A stretch of 64,000 bases of DNA from an uncultured Dechloromonas sp. (GCF_945957265.1 NZ_CAMFKO010000014.1:1-64000); one strand, 5' to 3'; positions 8,084 through 18,834 are shown, counted from the first letter of the stretch. A program made the numbers and translations. The notes: generated from the letters alone by a model not told the origin.

Positions 8084-8929
8084 CTAATTGCCGGCCAGCG
8101 TGCGATGGCGGACCAGCACGCGGACGCGGTCGGCGAATTCGCGGGCCAGCCATTCGGCGATGTAGACCGAGCGGTGCTGGCCGCCGGTGCAGCCGATGGC
8201 CACCGTCAGGTAGTTGCGGTTGTCGCGGATGAAGCAGGGCAGCCAGGTGGCGACGAAGCGGTGGATGTCCTCGCGCATCAGGGCGACCTCGGCCTGGTTT
8301 TCGAGGAAGTCGATGACCGGCCGGTCGCGCCCGGTGAGCGGGCGCAGGTCGGGGTCGTAGTGCGGGTTGGGCAGGCAGCGCACGTCGAAGACGAAATCGG
8401 CGTCGAGCGGTATGCCGTGCTTGAAGCCGAAAGACTCGAACATCAGGGTCAGGCCCAGGCCGGGGGCGGCCTCGATGAACTGGCGGACCCACTCGCGCAG
8501 CCCGTTGGCCTTCATGCCGCTGGTGTCGATGCGGTGGCCGAGGCCGGAAATCGGCTCGAGCAGCTCGCGCTCGGCGCGGATGGCCTCGATCAGCGTCTGG
8601 TCGGCGGTGGCCAGCGGATGGCGGCGGCGCGATTCCGAATAGCGCTTGAGCAGCGTTTCCTCGGTCGAATGCAGGAACAGGAAGGTGACGTTGATGCCGC
8701 CGGACTTCAGTTTCTCGAGCTTTTCCGGCAGCAGGTCGATGCCGTGGGCGGCCCGCGCGTCGATGGCGACGGCGACCTTGTGGATGCCATCCTCCTGCAG
8801 CATGCGGGCGAGCACGGTCAGCATCACCACCGGCAGGTTGTCGACGCAGTAGTAGCCCGAATCTTCCAGCAGGTTCAGGGCGACCGACTTGCCTGAACCG
8901 GACAGGCCGCTAATGAGAATGAGTTCCAT
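8084..8929 (-). CDS. rapZ: RapZ nucleotide-binding protein / RNase adapter
   Basis: The 281-residue protein starts [18 protein letters not shown] with a Walker A at residues 8-15, followed by GYYCVDNLP and the C-terminal [18 protein letters not shown] signature. In E. coli RapZ binds small RNAs and guides RNase E to control glucosamine-6-phosphate synthase; in beta-proteobacteria the regulatory circuit is not well defined. The open frame extends 36 codons further upstream, but the conserved N-terminus begins at ATG 8929. Unlike the frequent hprK-rapZ or rpoN-region arrangement, no PTS gene is adjacent here. Confidence 0.94.
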   Translation of the reverse strand: MELILISGLSGSGKSVALNLLEDSGYYCVDNLPVVMLTVLARMLQEDGIHKVAVAIDARAAHGIDLLPEKLEKLKSGGINVTFLFLHSTEETLLKRYSESRRRHPLATADQTLIEAIRAERELLEPISGLGHRIDTSGMKANGLREWVRQFIEAAPGLGLTLMFESFGFKHGIPLDADFVFDVRCLPNPHYDPDLRPLTGRDRPVIDFLENQAEVALMREDIHRFVATWLPCFIRDNRNYLTVAIGCTGGQHRSVYIAEWLAREFADRVRVLVRHRTLAGN

Positions 8930-9090
8930 GGACGGGAGCATAATCAAGGCGGCGCGCGGCAGCAACCCACGGCATAATATCGGGTCGGCAATCCGGTTGT
9001 TTGGCCCGGCATGCGAGGCATTCCGGCGGCGAAGCAATTCCGGGCATGCTGCCGAAATCGCCGGCCCAAAGATAAAAGCAGGAGACTTCC

Positions 9091-10263
9091 ATGCCCCCGA
9101 CCCTACCGCTGCTCAAGCTTCCCTTCCTGTCCGAGCTGACGGCCCTGCGCCGCGACATCCACGCCCATCCCGAGCTGGCTTTCGACGAGCATCGGACGGC
9201 CGACATCGTCGCCCGCGAACTGGAGCGCTACGGGCTGGAGGTGCATCGCGGCATCGCCAAGACCGGCGTCGTCGGCGTGCTGCGCGCCGGGACCTCGTCA
9301 CGCATGATCGGCCTGCGCGCCGACATGGATGCCCTGCCGCTGGCCGAGCTGAACGAATTCCCGCACCACTCTAGGCACCAGGGGAAGATGCACGCCTGCG
9401 GTCACGACGGGCACACCGCCATGCTGCTCGGTGCCGCCCGCCACCTGGCCGGCAACCCGGATTTCGACGGCATCGCCGTGTTCATCTTCCAGCCGGCCGA
9501 GGAGTCGGAGGGCGGTGCGGCGGTGATGATCGAGGACGGCCTGTTCGAGCGCTTCCCGGTCGAGGCCGTGTTCGGGCTGCACAACTGGCCGGGCATCCCG
9601 GTCGGCGAGATGATGGCCATGCCGGGGCCGGTGATGGCCGGCACCTGCGCCTTCGAGATCATCGTGCGCGGCCATGGCTGCCACGCCGCCATGCCGCACC
9701 AGGGCGTCGATTCCATCGTCGCCGGGGCGCAGCTGGTGCAGGCCCTGCAGACGGTGACCAGCCGGACGCTACATCCCTGCGAATCGGCCGTGGTCAGCGT
9801 CACCCAATTCCATGGCGGCGAGGCGTGGAACATCATCCCGGAAGAGGTGGTGCTGCGCGGCACGATCCGCAGCTTCAAGCCGGAAATCCAGGAAACCGTC
9901 GAACGGGCCATCGAGCGCCTGTGCAGTGGCATCGCGGCGGCCAACGGGGCGCAGATCAGCGTCGTCTTCGATCATCGCTACCCGCCGACGGTGAACAGCG
10001 CGGCCGAGGCGAAATTCTGCCAGCAGGTTGCGGCCGAGGTGTTCGGCGCCGACAAGGTGCTGACCGACATCCTGCCGTCGATGGGCGCCGAGGATTTCGC
10101 CTACATGCTCAACGAGAAGCCCGGCTGCTACGTCTGGCTGGGCAACGGGCCGGGCACCGGCGGCTGCACGCTGCACAACCCGCATTACGATTTCAACGAC
10201 GAACTGCTGACCCTCGGCGCCAGCTACTGGGTGCACCTCGTCCGCCGCTGGCTGGCGGCCTAG
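9091..10263 (+). CDS. M20 family metallo-amidohydrolase (hippurate hydrolase/aminoacylase-like)
   Basis: The 390-residue protein has the M20D architecture: a two-part metal-binding catalytic domain and an inserted dimerisation domain (about 185-300). Seen motifs are [19 protein letters not shown] near 20, [28 protein letters not shown] near 104-120 with metal ligands Cys and His, and [20 protein letters not shown]. It should hydrolyse N-acyl amino acids or similar amides; the substrate is not determinable. A good AGGAGA lies before the ATG. It is a single gene, divergent from rapZ and convergent with the metallo-hydrolase gene, with 7 bases between the stops. Confidence 0.92.
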   Translation: MPPTLPLLKLPFLSELTALRRDIHAHPELAFDEHRTADIVARELERYGLEVHRGIAKTGVVGVLRAGTSSRMIGLRADMDALPLAELNEFPHHSRHQGKMHACGHDGHTAMLLGAARHLAGNPDFDGIAVFIFQPAEESEGGAAVMIEDGLFERFPVEAVFGLHNWPGIPVGEMMAMPGPVMAGTCAFEIIVRGHGCHAAMPHQGVDSIVAGAQLVQALQTVTSRTLHPCESAVVSVTQFHGGEAWNIIPEEVVLRGTIRSFKPEIQETVERAIERLCSGIAAANGAQISVVFDHRYPPTVNSAAEAKFCQQVAAEVFGADKVLTDILPSMGAEDFAYMLNEKPGCYVWLGNGPGTGGCTLHNPHYDFNDELLTLGASYWVHLVRRWLAA

Positions 10264-10270
10264 GACCGTA

Positions 10271-11185
10271 CTAGCCGGCGACGAACATCCCGTCCTCCAG
10301 CCGCAGGGCGTTGACCAGCAGCAATTCGCGCTCGACCTTGGCGACCAGGGCGTCCGGCGTCATGTCCAGGAAGCGGGCATTGACGTCGACGGCGAAGGGC
10401 AGGCCGAGAATGAAGTCGGCGAACTGTTCGCGCGGAATGCTGCGCCTTTCCAGCATGGCGAAGGAGACGCTGACCTTGATGGCATGCCAGGCCAGCTGCT
10501 CGATATTGTTCTCGAACTGGGTAATGCGCCGGAAAGCGCGCTCGAAGGCCTCGTCGATGGTGGCGAAGGGGCGCCCGTGGCCGGGAATGACCGTGTCGAT
10601 CGGCAGGCGGGAGAGCATTTCCAGCGTCTGCCGGGTGTGGAGCAGGCCGTCGGCCTCGCCGAGCAGTTCGGGAAAGATCACGCCGAAGCCGTTTTCCCAC
10701 AGCGCGTCGCCGGAGATCAGGATGCGCTTTTCCGGGCAGTAATAGGCCAGCGCCTCCATGTCGTGGCCGGGTACGGCCAGCGCCTGCCAGTTCAGCCCGC
10801 CCATGTCGATCTCGGCGCCGGCGCTGATCAGGCTGTCGTGCTGGAAGCGGGCGTTCTGCTGGCCGAGCGGGGAGAGCAGCAGGGCGTCCACATCCCAGTC
10901 GGCGATGGCCGCGTGCAGGCCGGCGGGAACGATGATCTCGCAGGCGTAGGCCGCCTTCAGCGCGGCATTGCCGCCGATGTGGTCGGAGTGCGAGTGGGTG
11001 TTGACCAGGCGCGCCAGTTGCCGGCCGGCCAGGGCGTGACCGACCAGGTTGACCGTCTGTTCGGCATGGGTGACGTAGCCGCTGTCGACCAGCGTCGCCC
11101 GTTCGCCTTCGAAAAACAGGATGTTGTTGGCCGACAGCCAGCCGCGCTCGAGAACGAGCAGGCTGTCGGGGAGGACGGGACTCAT
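10271..11185 (-). CDS. MBL-fold metallo-hydrolase
   Basis: The 304-residue protein has the metallo-beta-lactamase fold motif NTHSHSDHIGGNAAL (about 92-106) and later metal ligands in VPGHDMEALAYY and VIPGHGRPF. This is a two-zinc hydrolase of glyoxalase II or lactonase-like type; the substrate is unknown. The frame extends upstream, but ATG 11185 overlaps the stop of the preceding 59-codon gene (ATGA), so it is the natural start. It is the last gene of the long leftward run that begins with the liu promoter. Confidence 0.85.
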   Translation of the reverse strand: MSPVLPDSLLVLERGWLSANNILFFEGERATLVDSGYVTHAEQTVNLVGHALAGRQLARLVNTHSHSDHIGGNAALKAAYACEIIVPAGLHAAIADWDVDALLLSPLGQQNARFQHDSLISAGAEIDMGGLNWQALAVPGHDMEALAYYCPEKRILISGDALWENGFGVIFPELLGEADGLLHTRQTLEMLSRLPIDTVIPGHGRPFATIDEAFERAFRRITQFENNIEQLAWHAIKVSVSFAMLERRSIPREQFADFILGLPFAVDVNARFLDMTPDALVAKVERELLLVNALRLEDGMFVAG

Positions 11186-11361
11186 GTCGGGGAGTCCGGG
11201 TCGCCGGCGGGTATCTGCGTTTCCCGCGAGACGGGAACGATTTCGATGGCGACGTCGGGGCCGCCCAGCGGGGGGCGGCCGCAGCCCATGCAGACGCCGG
11301 ATTCGGGGTCGGACATGCAGACGCCGACGCATTGGTAGAGGTCTTCGTATTGTTCAGTCAT
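11182..11361 (-). CDS. Small DUF1289-like four-cysteine protein (59 aa)
   Basis: This short ORF lies between two genes and overlaps both by four bases (ATGA at each end), which strongly supports translation. The 59-residue product carries C-x3-C-x8-C-x2-C (CVGVCMSDPESGVCMGCGR, residues 11-29), the same spacing as in the DUF1289 protein encoded just upstream. Four cysteines at this spacing suggest a small zinc- or iron-binding module, which is inference. Its C-terminal half is proline-rich and unremarkable. It probably arose as a diverged tandem copy of the neighbour. Confidence 0.75.
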   Translation of the reverse strand: MTEQYEDLYQCVGVCMSDPESGVCMGCGRPPLGGPDVAIEIVPVSRETQIPAGDPDSPT

Positions 11362-11558
11362 GGTTGTTTGCTGTTCGTGCCTGTCTCATTTTCCATGCGG
11401 CGGCGGGCGACGGCGGCGAGGATATGGACGCGCGCCGCATCGTCGCTGCGCGACCAGACGGTGATTTCGTCTATGGTGCGGAAGCAGCCGAGGCACAGGC
11501 CGCTGGCGGCATCCATCTTGCAGATGTTGATGCAGGGGGATTGGATCGTTGGACTCAT
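11358..11558 (-). CDS. DUF1289 domain protein
   Basis: The 66-residue protein (from MSPTIQSP) has CINICKMDAASGLCLGC, the C-x3-C-x8-C-x2-C pattern of DUF1289, followed by FRTIDEITVWS, the usual continuation of the family. DUF1289 proteins are widespread in proteobacteria, and their function is not established; the cysteines suggest metal binding. A GTG start at 11585 directly after the previous stop would add 9 residues. The stop overlaps the ATG of the next small gene. Confidence 0.85.
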   Translation of the reverse strand: MSPTIQSPCINICKMDAASGLCLGCFRTIDEITVWSRSDDAARVHILAAVARRRMENETGTNSKQP

Positions 11559-11585
11559 GGCAGCGGTCGATTGATGCTTCCGCAC

Positions 11586-12575
11586 TCAGATGAGCATGAA
11601 GCGGTGTTCCTGGTCGCGCACCATCTCGACGGCTTCGAGGGCCTCGTCGCGACTGATCCGGGCCAGCATGGCGAGATGTAGACGGCGGTCGCGGGCGGTC
11701 AGTTCCGGGAAGTTCAGCGTATGGACGCCGACCTCGCCGGCCGAGTCGTCGCGGACGATGCCCAGGCGGTCGACGGTGATCGTCACCGGCGTCAGGTGCA
11801 GGGCCGGCTCGGGCGCCTGCAGGTAGTCGGCCAGCGCGGCGATCAGGTGGCCCGGCATCAGGGCTTCGTTGTTCTCGCGCAGCCGGCCGTCGAGTTCGGC
11901 CAGGTGGCGGGTATGGACCTGGTATTCGCGGCCGCCGGTGTGGCCGCGCAGGACGGTCAGGTGGGCGCGCTCGACCGAAACGTCGGCGCGCAGCCCTTCC
12001 CGTTCCTGGCGCAAGGCGTCGAGGTGCGCATGAAACGTGTGCAGCAGGCTTTCGAAGGCCTTGCAGCGCAGGCCGTGCAGGGTGGTCTCGAGCTGGCAGC
12101 TCGGTTCGATCAGCGTCTGGCCGGAGAAATAGAGAACCAGCTGCGGCACGTCGTTGCGGATGACCTCGCCCTGCTGCTCCATGCCCAGCTGCTTCTTCTG
12201 CTGGCGGCGCGCCGCGAACATGGCGTAGAAATGGTCGCTTTCCCAACTGCACGGCTCGGCCAGGAAGTCGCGCACCGCCTGGCTGCGGCCGAGCATCTGG
12301 TCGATGTCGTCGGCCGTGGCGAACAGCGAATGGACCAGCGGGTCGTTGGCGAAGGCGTGGCGGTTGATGTCCAGCGGCCCCGGCAGGGCGGCGACCAGCC
12401 CGTCGCAATAGCCGAGGGCATGCCGGACCGGGCCGCCGAGGTGTTTTTCGAAACCCGGGGCGTGGCGGAGCAGCGGATCGACCATGTCGGTAATCCGCGT
12501 CAGCGCCTGCTCGACGCTCCGCTCGAGCGGCGGCGAGGGCTTGAGGAAATCGGCGACGGCGGAGAGAAGGCTCAC
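11586..12575 (-). CDS. Conserved hypothetical protein, about 329 aa
   Basis: I do not recognise a named domain. The protein is soluble, without signal peptide or membrane helix, and rich in His, Leu and Arg. It has an N-terminal helical part ([27 protein letters not shown]), a central part with [22 protein letters not shown] and a helix likely to be coiled (about 195-245), then a C-terminal beta-rich part ([39 protein letters not shown]). The GTG at 12575 overlaps the liuE stop (GTGA); an in-frame ATG lies 24 bases further upstream. The position between liuE and the DUF1289 genes suggests cotranscription with the liu operon, but not necessarily a role in leucine breakdown. Confidence 0.7.
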   Translation of the reverse strand: MSLLSAVADFLKPSPPLERSVEQALTRITDMVDPLLRHAPGFEKHLGGPVRHALGYCDGLVAALPGPLDINRHAFANDPLVHSLFATADDIDQMLGRSQAVRDFLAEPCSWESDHFYAMFAARRQQKKQLGMEQQGEVIRNDVPQLVLYFSGQTLIEPSCQLETTLHGLRCKAFESLLHTFHAHLDALRQEREGLRADVSVERAHLTVLRGHTGGREYQVHTRHLAELDGRLRENNEALMPGHLIAALADYLQAPEPALHLTPVTITVDRLGIVRDDSAGEVGVHTLNFPELTARDRRLHLAMLARISRDEALEAVEMVRDQEHRFMLI

Positions 12576-13486
12576 TCGGTTCCGGGCATGCTGGCGCAAA
12601 GGGCCCGGCCGGCCTTGGCGCCGTTCGGGCGGTTGATGGCGGTGGAAATCCAGTCGCCGATGAGCGCCAGTTTAGCCAGATCGATGCCGGTTTCAATGCC
12701 CAGCCCGTCGAGCAGGTAGATCACGTCCTCGGTGGCGACGTTGCCCGAGGCGCCCTTGGCGTAGGGGCAGCCGCCAAGGCCGGCGACCGAGGCGTCGAAG
12801 ATGGCCATGCCCGCCTGCAGCGAGGCGTGGATGTTGGCGATGGCCATGCCGTAGGTGTCGTGATAGTGGCCGGCGAGGCGTTCGATGGGAACGACCCTGG
12901 CGCAGGCTTCGATCATGCGCCGGACCGAGGCCGGGTTACCGACGCCGATGGTGTCGCCGAGCGACACTTCGTAGCAGCCCATGTCGAACAGGGTTTTCGC
13001 CACGCTGGCGACCTGTTCCGGGGCGATGGAACCCTCGTAGGGGCAGCCGACGACGCAGGAAACGTAGCCGCGGACCGGGATTTCCAGCGCCGAGGCGGCC
13101 GAAACGACGGGTTCGAAGCGTTTCAGGCTCTCGGCGATGCTGCAATTGATGTTTTTTCGCGAAAAACTCTCCGACGCGGCGCCGAAGATGGCCACTTCGT
13201 CGGCGCAGGCCTGAACCGCCCCGTCGAAGCCTTGCAGGTTGGGCGTCAGGGCGGTGTAGACGGTCTGCGGATGGCGCTTGATGCCCTGCAGCACGGCCGT
13301 GTTGTCGCCCATCTGCGGTACCCACTTGGGCGACACGAAGGAGGTGGCTTCGATGACGCGCACGCCGGCGTCGGCCAGGCGTTCGATCAGTTCGATCTTG
13401 ATCGCGGTGGGGACGACCTGCTTTTCGTTCTGCAGGCCGTCACGCGGGCCGACTTCGACGATTTTGACGCGGGAGGGTAGGGTCAT
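12572..13486 (-). CDS. liuE: Hydroxymethylglutaryl-CoA lyase
   Basis: This enzyme (LiuE/MvaB/HMGCL) splits 3-hydroxy-3-methylglutaryl-CoA into acetoacetate and acetyl-CoA, the last specific step of leucine degradation. The 304-residue protein has the family's N-terminal [16 protein letters not shown] (substrate and metal binding), the central [13 protein letters not shown] and the active-site loop [17 protein letters not shown] near 255-271 with the catalytic cysteine. The TIM-barrel metal site H-x-H appears as [10 protein letters not shown]. It lies in the same leftward run as liuA-D, completing the pathway, with the conserved hypothetical gene overlapping its stop. Confidence 0.95.
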   Translation of the reverse strand: MTLPSRVKIVEVGPRDGLQNEKQVVPTAIKIELIERLADAGVRVIEATSFVSPKWVPQMGDNTAVLQGIKRHPQTVYTALTPNLQGFDGAVQACADEVAIFGAASESFSRKNINCSIAESLKRFEPVVSAASALEIPVRGYVSCVVGCPYEGSIAPEQVASVAKTLFDMGCYEVSLGDTIGVGNPASVRRMIEACARVVPIERLAGHYHDTYGMAIANIHASLQAGMAIFDASVAGLGGCPYAKGASGNVATEDVIYLLDGLGIETGIDLAKLALIGDWISTAINRPNGAKAGRALCASMPGTE

Positions 13487-13501
13487 GGTGGGCTATCCGT
13501 A

Positions 13502-14140
13502 TCAGCGGGAGGCGGCCGCGCCGATCGCGACGATCAGCAGCAAGGGAACGGCCACGAGGATGAGCACGCCGTCGGCGGCGAGCGTGATGGGGGTGAGCAG
13601 CAGCTTGCCGGCCTTCGAGGCGGCCTTGGCGCCGGCGGTTTTCTCGGCGGAGATGTTGATCGTGTAGGTCTTGCGCAGTTTTTGCGCGGCGGCGGTGGCC
13701 TGGATGCCGTTGGCCGCATAGCGCGTGCCGTTCAGGGTCCCGTTGTAGCTCAGCTCGCCCGAGGGCAGCGCCTTGAAGCCGGCGGCCATGGCCTTTTCCT
13801 GCTGTTCCGGCGATGCGTTCTTGCCGAGGCGCAGGAAATAGCCGCCGGCAATGCGCTGGTTGGCATCGACCGAGAAGGCGTGGAAGCTGACATCCACCGC
13901 GTCGCGCAGGTCGGGCTGGAGGAGCAGCTTGATCGCCGGCGGCGCGTCGAACAGGTAGTGATAATCCTGGCCGAGGACGGCGAGCGTCTTGCCGTCGGCG
14001 GACACGAGCACCGAGTCCACGGTTTCCGTGTAGGTCTCGCGGTCGCCGCCCGACATCACGGCCGCGGTGATGCAGCCCATGGACATCGGGATGGCGGCCG
14101 CGCCGCCGAGGAGGATCAGTGCCCTGCGCGTGGTGTTCAT
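13502..14140 (-). CDS. Putative lipoprotein with C-terminal membrane helix
   Basis: The 212-residue protein starts MNTTRRALILLGGAAAIPMSMGCITAAVMSGG; the MSMGC stretch is a plausible lipobox with Cys23. It ends in a long hydrophobic stretch (GVLILVAVPLLLIVAIGAAA). The middle (DSVLVSADGKTLAVLGQDYHYLFDAPPAIKLLL) recalls E. coli YidX-type lipoproteins of unknown function; this is a weak resemblance from memory. It lies between the acyl-CoA ligase and liuE genes on the same strand, 15 bases from liuE. A role in the pathway is not evident. Confidence 0.65.
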   Translation of the reverse strand: MNTTRRALILLGGAAAIPMSMGCITAAVMSGGDRETYTETVDSVLVSADGKTLAVLGQDYHYLFDAPPAIKLLLQPDLRDAVDVSFHAFSVDANQRIAGGYFLRLGKNASPEQQEKAMAAGFKALPSGELSYNGTLNGTRYAANGIQATAAAQKLRKTYTINISAEKTAGAKAASKAGKLLLTPITLAADGVLILVAVPLLLIVAIGAAASR

Positions 14141-14210
14141 GGCGATGAGACTCGTCCGGATGAGATGGACGTCATTCTATGCCGCGCAATTGACGCCGGG
14201 GAGGCCGCGC

Positions 14211-15902
14211 TCAGGCATGCTTCGCCTCCTCGAGCTTGAGTTCGTCCTTCATCGCCTGGCGGATCATGAACTTCTGGATCTTGCCGGTGATGGTCATCGG
14301 GAAGCTGTCGACGAAACGCAGGTAGCGCGGCACCTTGTAGTGCGCGATCTGGCCCTGGCAGAAATCGCGGATGTCCTGCTCGCCGCAGCTCTGCCCGGCC
14401 TTGAGGATGATCCATGCGCAGAGTTCCTCGCCGTACTTGGGGTCGGGCACGCCGACCACCTGCACGTCCTGGATTTTCGGGTGGCGGTAGAGGAATTCCT
14501 CGATTTCGCGCGGGTAGATGTTCTCGCCGCCGCGGATCACCATGTCCTTGAGGCGGCCGACGATGTTGCAGTAGCCGGCGTCGTCGATCACCGCCAGGTC
14601 GCCGGTGTGCATCCAGCCGGCGCGGTCGATGGCCTCGGCGGTCTTGGCTTCGTCGCCCCAGTAGCCGAGCATGACCGAATAGCCGCGGGTGAGCAGCTCG
14701 CCGGGCTGGCCGCGCGGCACGATGCGGCCGTCGGTATCGACGATCTTGACCTCGACGTGCGGCTGCACGCGGCCGACGGTGGATACCCGGCGGTCGAGCG
14801 GATCGTCGGTCGAGCTCTGGAAGGAGACCGGCGAGGTCTCGGTCATGCCGTAGGCGATGGTGACCTGTTCCATGTGCATTTCGCCGATCACCCGCTTCAT
14901 GACCTCGACCGGGCACGGGCTGCCGGCCATGATGCCGGTGCGCAGGCTGGACAGGTCGAAGGCGCGGAAATCCGGGTGGTCGAGGGCGGCGATGAACATG
15001 GTCGGCACGCCGTGCAGCGCGGTGCACCGCTCCTCGGCGACCGCCTGCAGCGTGGACAGCGGGTCGAAGCCTTCGGCCGGGATGACCATCGCCGCACCGT
15101 GGGTCAGCGCGGCGAGGTTGCCGAGCACCATGCCGAAGCAGTGGTAGAAGGGCACCGGGATGCACAGTCGGTCTTCCGGCGTCAGGCGCATCGCCTCGCC
15201 GATGAAGAAACCGTTGTTCAGCACGTTGTGGTGGGTCAGCGTGGCACCCTTCGGGGCGCCGGTGGTGCCGGAGGTGAACTGGATGTTGATGGCGTCGTCG
15301 AACTGCAGTTGCTGCCCGATGGCGGCCAGGTCGTTCAGTTCGGCGCGGCTGGCCGGGTGCGCCAGTTCGCTGAAATTGAGCATGCCCGGCGTGCGTTCGT
15401 CGCCGAGGCGGACGACCCATTGCAGTTGCGGCAGGCGTTCGCTCTTCAGCTGGCCGGGCACGCTGCCGGCCAGTTCCGGCGCCAGGTCCCGGACCATGGC
15501 GAGGTAGTCGCTGCTCTTGAAGCTGGGCGCCAGGATCAGCGCCTTGCAGCCGACCTTGTTCAACGCGTATTCCAGTTCGGCGCGCCGGTAGGCCGGATTG
15601 ATGTTGACCTGGACCAGCCCGGCCTTGGCCGTGGCGAACTGGGTGAGCACCCATTCGAGGTTGTTCTGCGACCAGATGCCGACCCGGTCGCCGGGTTGCA
15701 GGCCGAGGCGGCGCAGGCCGCAGGCGACGTTGTCGACGGCTTCCTGGAGCTGGCCGTAGCTCATCCGCAGGTTTTGATGGCGGACGACCAGCGCCGGGCG
15801 GTCGGCATGGCGCCGGCAGATGGCGTCGAAATGATCGCCGATGGTCTGGCCGATCAGCGGCTTGTCGCTCGCCCCGTGGACGTAGCTGGGCTGTTCTTGC
15901 AT
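14211..15902 (-). CDS. AMP-forming acyl-CoA synthetase
   Basis: The 563-residue protein belongs to the ANL superfamily and activates a carboxylic acid with ATP and CoA. Motifs are [18 protein letters not shown] (about 195-212, P-loop-like A3), YGMTETSP (A5), GWMHTGDLA (A7) and [20 protein letters not shown] (A8 hinge), with the catalytic lysine in TGKIQKF near the end. The overall type is that of short/medium-chain fatty acyl-CoA ligases. Within a liu cluster a branched short-chain acid such as isovalerate, or acetoacetate, is a reasonable substrate, but that is inference. The ATG at 15902 follows GGAGGAG and begins the recognisable N-terminus; the frame runs on upstream only as an antisense shadow. 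Confidence 0.92.
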   Translation of the reverse strand: MQEQPSYVHGASDKPLIGQTIGDHFDAICRRHADRPALVVRHQNLRMSYGQLQEAVDNVACGLRRLGLQPGDRVGIWSQNNLEWVLTQFATAKAGLVQVNINPAYRRAELEYALNKVGCKALILAPSFKSSDYLAMVRDLAPELAGSVPGQLKSERLPQLQWVVRLGDERTPGMLNFSELAHPASRAELNDLAAIGQQLQFDDAINIQFTSGTTGAPKGATLTHHNVLNNGFFIGEAMRLTPEDRLCIPVPFYHCFGMVLGNLAALTHGAAMVIPAEGFDPLSTLQAVAEERCTALHGVPTMFIAALDHPDFRAFDLSSLRTGIMAGSPCPVEVMKRVIGEMHMEQVTIAYGMTETSPVSFQSSTDDPLDRRVSTVGRVQPHVEVKIVDTDGRIVPRGQPGELLTRGYSVMLGYWGDEAKTAEAIDRAGWMHTGDLAVIDDAGYCNIVGRLKDMVIRGGENIYPREIEEFLYRHPKIQDVQVVGVPDPKYGEELCAWIILKAGQSCGEQDIRDFCQGQIAHYKVPRYLRFVDSFPMTITGKIQKFMIRQAMKDELKLEEAKHA

Positions 15903-15979
15903 GGGTGTCTCCTCCAACTCTCTTGCGGAGTGGTGTGCTTGCAGCAATGAAAACCCCCGGCGCATGCCGGGGTAAGGGA

Positions 15980-17980
15980 TCAGTTGGCCGCTTCGAACTC
16001 GACCAGCGGCGCGCCGTCGCTGACCTGCTCGCCGGCGGCGTAGCAGAAGGCTTTGACCACGCCGGCGGCGGGGGCGGTGATGGTGTGCTCCATCTTCATC
16101 GCTTCGAGGATGAGCAGCGGCGTGCCTTTTTCCACCTTCTGGCCAAGCTGGGCGAGCAGGGCGACGACCTTGCCGGGCATCGGCGCGGTCAGCCCGCCGC
16201 CGTGGCTGTCGCCGGCATCGACGCGATGCAGCGGGTCGTCGCGGAGCAGCAAGTAGGTGCTGCCCTGGAGGAAGACGCTGCGCTTGTCGTCGACGGCAAC
16301 CACCGAAGCCATCAGCCGGCGGTCGTCGAGTTCGACGGCGAAACGGTCGCCGTCGAGCTTCTTGCCGCGGGCGACGGTGGTCTGGCCGTTGACGGTGATC
16401 TGCCACTGATCGCCCTGGTAGCGGACCTGGGCATCGACCAGGGCCTCACCATCGCGGAAGCTGATGGTGCGCGCCGACGACAGGTTCATCCGCCAGCCGT
16501 CGCGGGCATGCCACGGCGACCACGGATCGCCGCTGGCCTTGGCGGTTTGCTTGGCTTTATGTTGCTCCCACAGCAGTTCGCCGACCGTGGCGACGAGCAG
16601 CGCATCGCGCGGCACCGGCTGGGCTTCGGGGAAGAGGAAATCCTTCTGGCGTTCGATCAGGCCGGTGTCGAGGTCGGCGCCGGCGAAGGCCGGGCAGGCG
16701 ACGAGACGTGACAGGAAGTCGATGTTGGTGGTCAGGCCGGCCACCTGGTAGTCGGCCAGCGCCTTGCGCATGCGGGCCAGCGCGCCGTCGCGGGTTTCGT
16801 CCCAGACGATGAGCTTGGCGATCATCGGGTCGTACCAGGGGGTGATCTCGTCGCCTTCCTCGACGCCGGTATCGACGCGCACGTTGATCGACTCGGCCGG
16901 CGGGGCGAGGCGGACCAGCTTGCCGGTGGCGGGCAGGAAGCCCTTGTTGGCGTCCTCGGCGTAAATGCGCGCTTCCAGCGCATGGCCGCGGATGGCCAGC
17001 TGGTCCTGGCGCAGCGGCAGCGGCTGGCCGGCGGCGACGCGCAGCTGCCATTCGACCAGGTCCTGGCCGGTGATCATTTCGGTGACCGGGTGCTCGACCT
17101 GCAGGCGGGTGTTCATCTCCATGAAGTAGAAAGTGCCGTCCTGCATGGCGATGAACTCGACCGTGCCGGCGCCGACATAGCCGACCGCCTTGGCTGCGGC
17201 AACGGCGGCTTCGCCCATCTGGCGGCGGCGTTCCTCCGGCATGCCGGGGGCGGGCGCCTCTTCCAGCACCTTCTGGTGGCGGCGCTGCACCGAGCAGTCG
17301 CGCTCGAACAGGTAGACGCAATTGCCCAGCGTGTCGGCGAAAACCTGGATCTCGACGTGGCGCGGCTTGGTGATGTATTTCTCGATCAGCACGTGGTCGT
17401 CGCCGAAGCTGGAAATCGCCTCGCGCTTGCACGAAGCGAGGGCGTCGGGGAAATCCTCGCTCTTCTCGACCAGGCGCATGCCCTTGCCGCCACCGCCGGC
17501 GGCGGCCTTGATCAGCACCGGGTAGCCGATGGCGTCGGCTTCCTTGTGCAGCAGTTCCGGCGTCTGGTCGTCGCCGTGGTAGCCCGGCGTCAGCGGCACG
17601 GCGGCCTTGCCCATCAGCTTTTTGGCTTCCGACTTCGAACCCATGGCATGGATCGCCGAGGCCGGCGGGCCGATGAAGGTGATGCCGTTGGCGGCCAGCG
17701 CCTCGGCGAACTCCTCGTTCTCGGACAGGAAGCCGTAGCCCGGATGCACGGCCTGGGCGCCGGTGCGCTTGCAGGCGTCGATGATCTTGTCCGCAACGAG
17801 ATAGGACTCGCGGGCGGCCGCCGGACCGAGCAGCACGGCCTCGTCGGCCAGCCGCACGTGGCGGGCGTTGGCATCGGCCTCGGAATAAACGGCGACGGTG
17901 CGGATGCCCATGCGGCGGGCGGTCTTGATGACCCGGCAAGCAATCTCGCCACGGTTGGCAATCAGGATTTTTGTGAACAT
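15980..17980 (-). CDS. liuD: Methylcrotonyl-CoA carboxylase, biotin-carrying alpha subunit
   Basis: The 666-residue protein has a biotin carboxylase domain ([36 protein letters not shown] near 163, [25 protein letters not shown] near 290), a linker beta-barrel domain, and a C-terminal biotinyl domain with the biotinylation site EAMKMEH near 632. Paired with liuB it carboxylates 3-methylcrotonyl-CoA with bicarbonate and ATP. Propionyl-CoA and geranyl-CoA carboxylase alpha subunits are close relatives; the liuA-B-C-E neighbourhood decides for methylcrotonyl-CoA. It starts 4 bases after the liuC stop. The bicarbonate demand of this enzyme makes the carbonic anhydrase fusion in the same run notable. 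Confidence 0.93.
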   Translation of the reverse strand: MFTKILIANRGEIACRVIKTARRMGIRTVAVYSEADANARHVRLADEAVLLGPAAARESYLVADKIIDACKRTGAQAVHPGYGFLSENEEFAEALAANGITFIGPPASAIHAMGSKSEAKKLMGKAAVPLTPGYHGDDQTPELLHKEADAIGYPVLIKAAAGGGGKGMRLVEKSEDFPDALASCKREAISSFGDDHVLIEKYITKPRHVEIQVFADTLGNCVYLFERDCSVQRRHQKVLEEAPAPGMPEERRRQMGEAAVAAAKAVGYVGAGTVEFIAMQDGTFYFMEMNTRLQVEHPVTEMITGQDLVEWQLRVAAGQPLPLRQDQLAIRGHALEARIYAEDANKGFLPATGKLVRLAPPAESINVRVDTGVEEGDEITPWYDPMIAKLIVWDETRDGALARMRKALADYQVAGLTTNIDFLSRLVACPAFAGADLDTGLIERQKDFLFPEAQPVPRDALLVATVGELLWEQHKAKQTAKASGDPWSPWHARDGWRMNLSSARTISFRDGEALVDAQVRYQGDQWQITVNGQTTVARGKKLDGDRFAVELDDRRLMASVVAVDDKRSVFLQGSTYLLLRDDPLHRVDAGDSHGGGLTAPMPGKVVALLAQLGQKVEKGTPLLILEAMKMEHTITAPAAGVVKAFCYAAGEQVSDGAPLVEFEAAN

Positions 17981-17983
17981 GCT

Positions 17984-18772
17984 TTATTCCCCAATCCAGT
18001 TGGCTTGGCGTTTGTCGAGAAAGGCGGAAATGCCTTCGCGGGCTTCCGGTGTGGCGCGCAGGTGGGCGATGCGGTGGGCGGTTTCCTCGACCAGCGTGTC
18101 GTTGATCGGCTGGTTGCCGACCGCGCGGATCAGGTCCTTGGCCGCTGCCTGGGCGAGCGGGCCGCCCTGCAGCAGGCTGGCGACGATTTCCTGCACCTTG
18201 GCGTCCAGCGCTTCCGGCTCGACGGTTTCATGGACGAGGCCGATTTCGCGGGCGCGGACGGCGTCGATGCGCTCGGCCGACTGGAAGTAGCGGTAGGCCT
18301 GGCGGGCGCCGATGGCGCGCAGCACGTAGGGCGAAATGGCCGACGGGATGATGCCGAATTTGACCTCGGACGTGGCGAACACCGCCCTGGTCGATGCGAC
18401 GGCGATGTCGCAGGCCGACGCCAGCCCCATGCCGCCGCCCAGCGCGGCGCCCTGGACGCGGGCGATGGTCGGCTTGTTCATCTCGGCGATGGTGCGCAGC
18501 ATGTGGGCTAGCGCGCGGGCGTCGCTGAGGTTGTCGTCGAGGCCGTTGTTGGCGGCGCGCTTCATCCAGTTCAGGTCGGCGCCGGCCGAGAAGCTCTTGC
18601 CGCGGCCGGCGAGGACGACGACGCGGACGTCCTGGTCATCGTCGAGGGCCATGCAGGCGGCGGTCAGTTCGGCGATCAGGGTTTCGTCGAAGGCGTTGTG
18701 GAGGTCGGGGCGGTTCATCCAGATCGTGGCGACCGGGCCGTTGAGTTGTATTTCCAGCGTGGTGAAGGGCAT
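17984..18772 (-). CDS. liuC: Methylglutaconyl-CoA hydratase (enoyl-CoA hydratase family)
   Basis: The 262-residue protein is a crotonase-fold hydratase that should add water to 3-methylglutaconyl-CoA to give HMG-CoA. The oxyanion-hole motifs are GKSFSAGADLNWMKRAA (about 62-78) and GAALGGGMGLASACDIAVAS (about 105-124), followed by ATSEVKFGIIPSAISPYVL. The frame extends upstream, but ATG 18772 starts the family N-terminus and follows GGAGACAAA. It sits between liuB and liuD. Other hydratases have the same fold, so the assignment to LiuC relies on context. Confidence 0.9.
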   Translation of the reverse strand: MPFTTLEIQLNGPVATIWMNRPDLHNAFDETLIAELTAACMALDDDQDVRVVVLAGRGKSFSAGADLNWMKRAANNGLDDNLSDARALAHMLRTIAEMNKPTIARVQGAALGGGMGLASACDIAVASTRAVFATSEVKFGIIPSAISPYVLRAIGARQAYRYFQSAERIDAVRAREIGLVHETVEPEALDAKVQEIVASLLQGGPLAQAAAKDLIRAVGNQPINDTLVEETAHRIAHLRATPEAREGISAFLDKRQANWIGE

Positions 18773-18834
18773 TTTTTGTTTGTCTCCTGCGTTATCTGTT
18801 TGTTTTAGCGTGAGGTTCTGCTCTTGCGGGACGT

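Noticed and set aside
14067-15950. 627-codon plus-strand frame opposite the acyl-CoA ligase
   Set aside because: Antisense shadow; the minus-strand protein has all ANL motifs.
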